Assembly (NCBI RefSeq): GCF_020497125.1
Contig: NC_059082.1
Coordinates: 62,636,948-62,700,947 of the forward strand
Direction: 5' to 3'
DNA: 64,000 nt
DNA from: Mauremys mutica
Lineage: Eukaryota; Chordata; Testudines; Geoemydidae
The notes beneath the pieces are model-generated. The model saw only the letters and a list, made by a program, of their open reading frames with translations, had not been told where the DNA came from and made no database searches. Below, in pieces: positions 57,058 through 64,000 of the stretch. A program made the translations under genes and the position numbers. Numbering within the stretch: the first letter of the stretch is position 1; each line of letters starts with the position of its first letter.

Positions 57058-57974
57058 TTGGTGGCATCACAATACACAGAATTAGAACTTAAAATTGAAG
57101 AGTCTAGACATTTATATCAGGTCCTGATGATTTGAAACACATAAGCAAAATAGAGCGAGCTTGTATAACAGAGAAGAATGAAGCATTACAAGTGAAATGA
57201 GAATTTTACAACCCTAAAATGCCCACTGTGTCTTGTCGGCCACTGCACAATGATAATATAGTGCAGAAAAAGTAAAGCACTTATTACATATTTGTGTGGG
57301 AAGGAACAAGAATCTTAGGGACAATTTGCATAAGTTTATTCTAAAGAAAGCTGTGCTGTAATGAGAAGTAATTTGTAAGGTGGAAAAGCTCTCATTAGGC
57401 TTGGCAGAATTCTATTTTTATTATTTTATAATTTCAGTGATGATATTGATGTTTATTTTAAGACTATTTTTATTGGCTTAAGTGTTACACAAAATTATGG
57501 GGCTTACGTTTTTTATTTTTATCCATTTACCTTTTCACAGTTGAATGGGAAATTATGGGAGAGACAATTATTCAATGACTGTCTGAGATTCAAAAAGTTA
57601 AAGCTTGATAACCGTTAAAACACAAGTTACCGGCAGCCCATGTCAAAATATACAAAATAAATATCCCTAGATCAAACTCTAAAAAGTTCTCAAGCAGCAT
57701 TTTTCTTATTTTGCCTATCTGTAAATTTTGATTATTATTATTGATGGAAATATTTTTGTCTGCGTGTCGTGAAATTGACAGTTACCAATATTTACCAATC
57801 AAAATCAAATCCTTTTAAACCCACCTATAATGTAGTCGGATGTAATCTGCACTCTCTTATGCACTGCTGATGACATGTCCTTTCTGATTACGTGCAGGAA
57901 ATGCATGGGTTTAACTATTTTCCTTAGTTACAGGTATCCATTTTCTAGCCAGCATGCTGAAGGCACCATATTTC

Positions 57975-58386
57975 CAGGGCCGCCCGGGGTGGGGGGGGGG
58001 GAGTGGGGCAATTTGCCCCAGGCCCTGGTCCCCGCAGGGGCTCCGTGAGCTACTCCGGGTTTTCGGCAGCACTTTGGTGGCGGGCCCTTCACTCGCTTCG
58101 GGTCTTCGGCGGCGGGTCCTTCAGTGCAGCAGAAGACTCGGAGCAAACGAAAGACCTGCCGCTGAAGTGCTGCTGAACCCTCGGAGTGCCACCCGGTGAG
58201 TACAAGCGCTGCAAGTGGCAGAAAAAAAAAGCCACGATTGGTGGCACTTAGGCTGCTCTAGCGCCGCCGCTTCATTCTTCGGCTGCATTCGGCGGCGGGT
58301 CCTTCCCTCCGAGAGGGACCCACCGCTGAATTGCTACTGAAGACCCGGCCCTGCCCCAGGCCCCCTGAATCCTCTGAGCAGCCCTG
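57975..58386. mobile_element. hAT-like GC-rich element, 8-bp duplication
   Basis: This 412-bp element starts CAGGGCCGCCCGGGG and ends GAGCAGCCCTG, flanked by CATATTTC at 57967-57974 and 58387-58394. It has a (G)n run near 57991 and repeated 'cttcggcggcgggtccttc' units inside. Confidence 0.9.
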
Positions 58387-58599
58387 CATATTTCATGTCT
58401 CCTTACCAACCCACCTAATTAATTCATATATACATTGAGCAGAAAGTGTGATAAAACCCCATCTGAGGGGAGATACTACTCGAAGGGGTGCATTAGTTCA
58501 TATTATTACAATGCTTTGAAAATGAAAGGTTCTCCGCTGAGAGTTATTACTATAATTAATTTATCCTAACATTGAGCAGTGTATTAGTGTACACGTGTG

Positions 58600-58664
58600 A
58601 AATCCTGCAGTCCTTAGTCCCTTATTGTGGCATGAATGAAGACTGAATAAGGACTGCAGGATTT
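58600..58664. repeat. inverted repeat, 17-nt perfect arms
   Basis: Arm 58600-58616 (AAATCCTGCAGTCCTTA) is the exact reverse complement of 58648-58664, with a 31-nt loop. Confidence 0.9.
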
Positions 58665-59111
58665 GCTTTTGCTTATTTTACCCCCTTCCCCATTGGAATA
58701 GAGATCTAACATGATCACTCTACCCTGCTCCCAATTAAGACTACGAAAGGATGACATTTATTGAACCGAAGTGGTGTGGGAGCATCACAACTCAGGTGCC
58801 AAGATTTCACAGCAGCAGGTTAGAATGGACAAAAAGTGTGCAGTATGTGGTATACAGATTATAATTGATTGTGGGCACCCAGATTCTCTTCCTGTGTGTC
58901 TGCTTCTCTTCCCCCGTTGTTAAATTACAAAGCAGATTAATAACACTGTCAGGATTTTAACGGAAGACAAAACTAAACTAACTATGAATTAATTAAAAGT
59001 AAAGTTGAGTTAAAACAAAACTATTATCTGTCATTTGTAACCATGCATAAATCAAGTGTCTCTTCTAGACAACCCAAGGCTTGTAAAGCTTTGCATGATT
59101 CTCAGTGAACT

Positions 59112-59400
59112 TTTTGTTCAGGGGGGCAGCTCTGTCAGTCAAGTGGACAGGGCATGGCCCTGGGAGTCAGGAGAGTTGGGTTCTATCCTTGTCTCTGCTA
59201 CTGACTGGCTGAGTGATTTTTAGGTACATCACTACATCTCTCTGTCTGTGTCTCCTCTCATGAGCTGTCTTTCTTGGCTATTTAGACTGTCAGCTCTTCA
59301 GGGCAGAGACTGTCTCATGTGTTTGTACTGTGACTTGCACCACAAGGCCCTAGTCTTGGTTGGGGCCTTCTAGGCACTAATGTAATATAAACAGTTGTAA
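59112..59400 (+). repeat. MIR/CORE-SINE-like element with L2-style tail
   Basis: It reads 'ggccctgggagtcaggagag', then 'ttgggttctatccttgtctc', then 'tcttcagggcagagactgtc', and ends 'ttctaggcactaatgtaata'. This matches the body and tail order of a tRNA-derived CORE-SINE. Confidence 0.7.
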
Positions 59401-59601
59401 TTATAAATAGGCAAAATCCTCTTTTCCCGTTCAGTAACCATGCTAATGAATCGCCATGATGTTAGGACAAGGAGTACTATGCCAGAGTGTGCCTAGTTTA
59501 AATTGGAAGCCCTAAGCAGACTCAAGAAATGAGAGTTATCCTGTGCAGTTAATAAAACCGATGGCACACTTCATGGATATAAAATTAGCATTTGTTACTT
59601 A

Positions 59602-59897
59602 GGCCTGGTCCACACTAAAAAGGGGGTTCGAATTAGGGTATGCAAATTCAGCTACGGGAATAGCGTAGCTGAATTCGAAGTACCCTAATTCGAACTACTC
59701 ACCCGTCCAGACGCGGCGGGGTCGAACTCCGCAGCTCCCCCGTCGACTCCACCACCGCCGTTTGCAGTGGTGGAGTACCGGAGTCGACCGCGGCGCTTCT
59801 GGAGTTCGAACTATCGCGTCTAGATCAGACGCGATAGTTCGAACTCCGAGAAGTCGAACTCACCGCGTCGACCCGCGCGGTGAGTATGGACCTGCCC
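59602..59897. mobile_element. Harbinger-like element, TTA duplication, well preserved
   Basis: This 296-bp element starts GGCCTGGTCCACAC and ends GTGAGTATGGACCTGCCC, flanked by TTA at 59599-59601 and 59898-59900. The interior holds several palindromes ('gaattcgaagtaccctaatt', 'gcgtctagatcagacgc') and many TTCGAA sites. Young compared with 2867. Confidence 0.85.
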
Positions 59898-59989
59898 TTA
59901 GATAGCTGGTGCACACAGTGCCTCAGACATAAGACAACAAGGTTTCTGCCCGAAGCAGGTATAATGTAGGGTACACAATTAAAGTGAAG

Positions 59990-60955
59990 CTATCATAGAA
60001 GTGAAGGACTGGAAGGTCATCTAGTACAGTCCTGTGCACTGAAGACCATCCCTGACAGGTGTTTGTCCAACCTGTTCTTAAAAATCCCCAATGATGGAGA
60101 TTCCACAACCTCGCTAGGCAATTTGTTCCAGTGCTTAACTACCCTGACAGTTAGGAAGTTTTTCCTAATATTCAACCTAAACCTCCCTTACTACAATCTA
60201 AGCCCATTGTTTCTTGTCCTATCCACAGAGGTTAATGAGAACAATTTTTCACCCTCATCCTTGTAACTACATTTTATGTACTTGAAAACTTATGTCCCCC
60301 CTCATTCTTCTCTTCTCCATACTAAACAAACACAATTTTTTCAATCTTCCTTCATAGGTCATGTTTTCTGGAACTTTAATCATTTTTGTTGCTCTCTCTG
60401 GACTTTCTCCAATTTGTCCACATCTTTCCTGAAATGTGATGGCCAGAACTGGACACAGTACTCCAGTTGAGGCCAAACCAGCTTGGAATAGAGCAGAAGA
60501 ATTACTTCTTATGTCTTGCTTACAACACTCCTGCTGATACACCCCTGAATGTTTGTTTTTCAGCAGTGTAACACTGTTGACTCATGTTTAGCTTGTGATC
60601 CAGTATGACCCCCAGATCCCTTTCCGCAGTACTCCTTCCTAGACAGTCATTTTGCATTTTGTAAGTGTTCAACTGATTGTTCCTTCCTAAGTGGAGTACT
60701 TTGCATTTGCACTTATTGAATTTTATCATATTTACTTCAGACTATTTGTCCAGATCATTTTGAATTTTAATCCCGCCCTCCAAAGCACCTGCAACCCATC
60801 CCAGCTTGCTATCTTCTGCAAATTTTATAAGTGTACTCTTTATGCCATTATCTAAATTATTTATGAAGATATTGAACAGAACCGGACCCAGACATACCCA
60901 GTGTAGACCTAGCCAGTAAGCAAAAGTGGAAGGAGAAACCACAACATAGAAGCCC
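59990..60955 (-). pseudogene. CR1 LINE, C-terminal ORF2 and 3' end, decayed
   Basis: On the minus strand, 60942-60742 reads LFNIFINNLDNGIKSTLIKF, AEDSKLG (FADDT of the family replaced by FAEDS). Then 60729-60520 reads NKCKCKVLHLGRNNQLNTYK, with ERDLGVILDHKLNMSQQC. Then 60542-60267 reads [32 protein letters not shown]. The CR1 3' end ('tcatagaagtgaaggactgg' on plus) is at 59990. Frame changes separate the pieces. Confidence 0.88.
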
Positions 60956-61205
60956 TACTATAAATAGGGCCCTACCAAATTCACCATCCATTTTCATAAA
61001 TGTAACGGTCACAGCATTTAAAAAATCTTGAATTTCACTGTTTCAGATATTTAAGTCTTAAATTTCACAGTGTTGTAACAAAACATGACTATATATTTAA
61101 AAACAGAAAAATATAAATATGTAAAGCCCTTAAGACTCAGCATTTCTCAAGCTGGGTGTCCTGAGCCAAAAGGGGGTTGCAAGGGTATCGTAACAAGTAA
61201 CAGAG

Positions 61206-61354
61206 GTCAAGTATCAGAGGGGTAGCCGTGTTAGTCTGGATCTGTAAAAAGCAACAAAGAGTCCTGTGGCACCTTATAGACTAACAGAAGTATTGGAGCA
61301 TAAGCTTTCATGGGTGAATACAAGGTGCCACAGGACTCTTTGTCGCTTTTTAAG
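61206..61354. repeat. 'gtagccgtgttagtctg' repeat with 30-nt hairpin arms
   Basis: It starts GTATCAGAGGGGTAGCCGTG. 'aaaaagcaacaaagagtcct' with 'gtggcacctt' recurs as its reverse complement at the right end with one mismatch, around 'actaacagaagtattggagc'. Confidence 0.75.
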
Positions 61355-61920
61355 TATCGGGGGGTAGCCATGTTATTCTGTATCCACAAAAACAACGAGG
61401 AGTCTGGTGGCACCTTAAAGACTAACAGATTTATTTGGGCATAAGCTTTTGTGGGTAAAAATCCACTTCTTCAGATGCATGGAGTGAAAATCACAGATAC
61501 AGGCATAAATAAAGATTTTAAAGTAGCCATTCTTCAACAAAAAACTTAAAAAACTGACTTCAAAAAGAAACTGCTGAGCTACAATTCATTTACAAACTTA
61601 ACACCATCAATTTGGGCATGAATAGGGACTGGGAGTGGCTGGCTCACTACAAAAGCAATTTTCCCTTTCTTGGTATTAATACCTCCTCATCAATTATTGG
61701 GAGTGGACAACATCCACCCTGACTAAATTGGCCTTCAATATTGGTTCTCCACTTTTAAAGTAACTCCCTTCTCTTCATGTGCCAATATATATTTATGCCT
61801 GTATCTGTAATTTTCACTCCTTTCATCTGAAGAAGTGGGGTTTTTACCCACGAAAGCTTATCCTCAAATAAATCTGTTGGTCTTTAAAGTGCCACCGGAC
61901 TTCTCGTTGTTTTTAAGGCT
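61355..61920. mobile_element. long-TIR (about 120 nt) element
   Basis: The arm at about 61389-61509 ('aacaacgaggagtctggtgg' to 'cagatacaggcataaat') is the imperfect reverse complement of about 61794-61914, with about 285 bp of unique sequence between. The left side begins with the shared 'gggtagccatgtta' head. Single arms of it are at 15975-16072 and 62140-62235. Confidence 0.78.
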
Positions 61921-62139
61921 ATTGTAAGGGAGTCATGATGTTGCCACACTTACTTCTGCGCTGCCTTCAGAGCTGGGCGACTGGAGAGCAGCGGCCGCTG
62001 GCTGGGTGTCTTGCTTTGAAGGCAGCGCCGCTGCTAACAGCAGCACAGATGTAAGGATAGCAATACTGTGACCCCCCCTACAATAGCCTTGCAACCCCCT
62101 TTTGGATCAAGACCCCCAGTCTGAAAAACACTATGTACC

Positions 62140-62235
62140 ATGCATCTGAAGAAGTGAGGTTTTTTACCCATGAAAGCTTGTGCCCAAATAAATCTGTTAG
62201 TCTTTAAGATGCCACTGGACTCCTTGTTGTTTTTA
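62140..62235 (-). repeat. single arm of the long-TIR family
   Basis: It reads 'catctgaagaagtgaggttt', then 'aaatctgttagtctttaaga', then 'gccactggactccttgttgt'. Confidence 0.7.
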
Positions 62236-62239
62236 TGTA

Positions 62240-62304
62240 CTTTTGTACACTTTTACCCTATAGTGTAGGGTATTTTTATAGTATAGAGTAAAAGTATACA
62301 AAAG
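62240..62304. repeat. imperfect hairpin, 24-nt arms
   Basis: 62240-62263 (CTTTTGTACACTTTTACCCT...) pairs with 62281-62304 at about 21 of 24 positions, loop about 17 nt. Confidence 0.75.
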
Positions 62305-63188
62305 ACCAAAGACCAGATTTCATGGTCTATCACACATTTTTTCATGGCTGTGAATTTGGTATGGCCCTAACCATAAATGCGACTGGAGACAAAGTTGTGT
62401 GCAAAGTCCCAAGCAGACAGTGCTAAAGCATACTGCTGTACCAGCAAACAAAAATACTTCCAGTTCTCCAGACATCTTTATTTCAATAGTACATTGCTTT
62501 AACAAATAAGCTATTCCCATTGGGTCTCTTCCCTTTTAATTGGCTAATTATATTTTCAGTTCCCAATATAAGGGCCACAAGAATCCAAATGTGATGAGCT
62601 CTCCCTCCAGGAGATTCTAAGGGAGTCTCATAACCCAAGCAATCTGGGCTAGTGTTCAACATGGGGAGATTCAAGTAATTTTTCTCTAATATTCCTTTTA
62701 AAATCTCTTTTCCCATTGTGGTAATGTGATTTTTTTCGAGCGACATCCATTTAATTGAGCAGTAAATGCACTATAGAAGGACCATTTGGAACTCGGCATT
62801 ATGTAACCCAGAAGATGGAGCTATTGAACAGTTCAGAGACAGGTCTGAAAAATTTGATTTATGCTCCATCCCTAAATCCAATTAGCTACACATAGTTACA
62901 GTCTACAGCACATAGATCTATACAAAGGAGAATAGTTTGCTTAGAGGGCAAAGAGATGGCAATGTGTGTGTCTGAAAAGAGAGTCTGTTTAAAGATCCCT
63001 AAGAAGCCAATTAAAGTCAACAGCAAAATTACAAGTGGGAGTAAGATTACTGTGGGCAGACATCATAGTGATGGGACCATATGTGTGTATATAGAAACTT
63101 CATTAAGGTGGAGTCTGTAATTTAGGGTAATACACCGTAAAGGGATACTGTCTTTTTCCAAAACAGACACATTATAAATATAAGTATA

Positions 63189-63211
63189 CATGCGCGCGCA
63201 CACACACACAC
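63189..63211. repeat. (GC)n(AC)n microsatellite
   Basis: Alternating purine-pyrimidine run, GCGCGCGCACACACAC..., a sequence type able to adopt Z-DNA. Confidence 0.9.
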
Positions 63212-64000
63212 ACTTCCATATACAAACATTTTGAATCTCTGCTTTAAGGATAAAACTCAACACAGTTTTAACTATGAAATGGCAATCACTGCTTCCATAA
63301 TGCACGCATACAGTATACATTTGTAGGCACACACACACAAATATACTTAAAAGATCCTCCTTGCAGCCACAGCTTGCATCTTCACCTGGATTTAGGAAGT
63401 TTTCCTTTTGTTTTGATTTCACCTCTCCAGGATACAAGTGAAAATACATAACACAGCTGAGAATGCAGGAGCTTGTTTGATGTCAGATAGAAATACTAGT
63501 TATTAGAGCCTCATCTCATTCAGTCTTTACCAAAGTAACCCAGTGAGTTGTCTAGAAAAAAAAACATATTCTGATATCATTTGTATATGTACATTTTCTG
63601 CAAACTACAACTGGCAATAGCTGAAGATGGTGATGATAAATTATTTATCTTTATGTAACATATTTAGACAAAAACAACTAAAAACTCAACAAAACATAAC
63701 ATACAGAATAGCTCATTACTGTGCATTATAAAAAATAGATAAATCAAGTGACTGTCACTAGTAATATCATCCTGGCTGAAGACCGGAATAATTGCAGGGA
63801 AGTAAAGAAAAACATATGCCACATACACCACACAAATTCTAAAAGGAATAATCAGATATAAAAGTGCAAATTGTAGAAAGTCAATATTATCATTGAAATG
63901 GATAGCTTGATGTTGTGCTGGGAATAAAGCATTTTAACAATAGGATTCCATTCAACGGGTTTTGCAATCTATGTGAGGTACTATGAACTGTCAGATTACA

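Larger units (their letters stand above)
61141..62130. mobile_element. outer TIR element of a nested stack
   Basis: The left arm 61141-61183 ('gtcctgagccaaaagggggt', then 'tgcaagg') is the imperfect inverted repeat of 62087-62130 ('ccttgcaacccccttttgga', then 'tcaagacccccagtc'). About 725 bp of another repeat family (61206-61920) is inserted between its halves. Confidence 0.7.
45598..64000 (-). other. GRIN2A: GRIN2A intron, upstream side (partial, over 18.4 kb)
   Basis: This is transcribed intron between the exon at 45392-45597 and an upstream amino-terminal-domain exon that is not in the window. I searched by eye for minus-strand codons of the segment ending in the conserved LVVIVLNKDREWEK region and found none. 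The repeats recognised are listed separately: CR1 at 46350-48655, hAT-like elements at 50858, 53221 and 57975, Harbinger-like elements at 56772 and 59602, a SINE at 59112, CR1 at 59990, and a nested stack at 61141-62130. I see nothing assignable in about 45700-46340, 48660-50850, 51570-52890, 53790-55100, 55250-56770, 57060-57970, 58670-59110 and 62310-64000, apart from short AT-rich and (CA)n runs. Confidence 0.9.

Noticed and set aside
63063..63449. 128-codon minus-strand frame with Cys/Val-Cys runs
   Set aside because: Generated partly by (CA)n repeats; no family resemblance and no splice signals checked as exon-like.
45598..64000. Possible preceding GRIN2A exon (end of amino-terminal domain)
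   Set aside because: No minus-strand match to the NVTWDGKDLSF or VLNKDREWEK stretches was found by eye.

Overview
The window is an internal part of one vertebrate gene, GRIN2A (glutamate receptor ionotropic NMDA type subunit 2A, GluN2A), read on the minus strand. No other host gene is supported. The host is most likely a turtle, or at least a non-avian sauropsid. The reasons are CR1 LINE 3' ends, a DIRS-like tyrosine-recombinase retroelement, and several short DNA-transposon families (hAT-like with 8-bp target duplications, Harbinger-like with 3-bp ones) that I associate with turtle genomes. The species assignment is inference.

Six consecutive coding exons are present, in transcript order: 45597-45392 (206 bp), 41708-41540 (169 bp), 41413-41260 (154 bp), 38667-38542 (126 bp), 35311-35082 (230 bp) and 24109-23949 (161 bp). 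Every junction seen has AG acceptor and GT donor dinucleotides, and the phases join without a break. Together they encode about 349 residues, equivalent to human GluN2A about V375 to G723: the linker after the amino-terminal domain, the S1 half of the glutamate-binding domain, M1, the M2 re-entrant pore loop, M3, and the start of S2. Residues that bind glutamate (H485, S511, T513, R518, S689, T690), the four S1 cysteines (C429, C436, C455, C456) and the pore asparagines N614/N615 all fall at the expected positions, with no insertions or deletions. The neighbouring exons on either side were searched for by eye and not found, so they lie outside the window.

The other 98% is intron: more than 18.4 kb upstream of the first exon seen, then 3.7, 0.126, 2.6, 3.2 and 11.0 kb introns, then more than 23.9 kb downstream of the last exon. 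These introns are full of mobile-element debris. The best supported are: a 5'-truncated LINE with a 14-bp target duplication and a 234-codon open frame (10007-11178); a decayed DIRS-like element with recognisable RNase H and tyrosine-recombinase segments (about 32400-34450); two CR1 LINE copies (about 46350-48655 plus, 59990-60955 minus); a GC-rich hAT-like family with TIR CAGGGSCGGCTC inserted six times, four with perfect 8-bp duplications; two Harbinger-like families; and a nested stack at 61141-62130. There are also two perfect hairpins (16898-16964 and 20399-20443) that no transposon explains.

The long open frames in the window are transposon remnants or chance frames in GC-rich repeats. 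I found no tRNA, rRNA, CRISPR or bacterial-type feature, and no convincing new biological system. The leads worth checking are the perfect hairpins, the nested insertions, and transposons lying within about 100-190 bp of GRIN2A splice acceptors.
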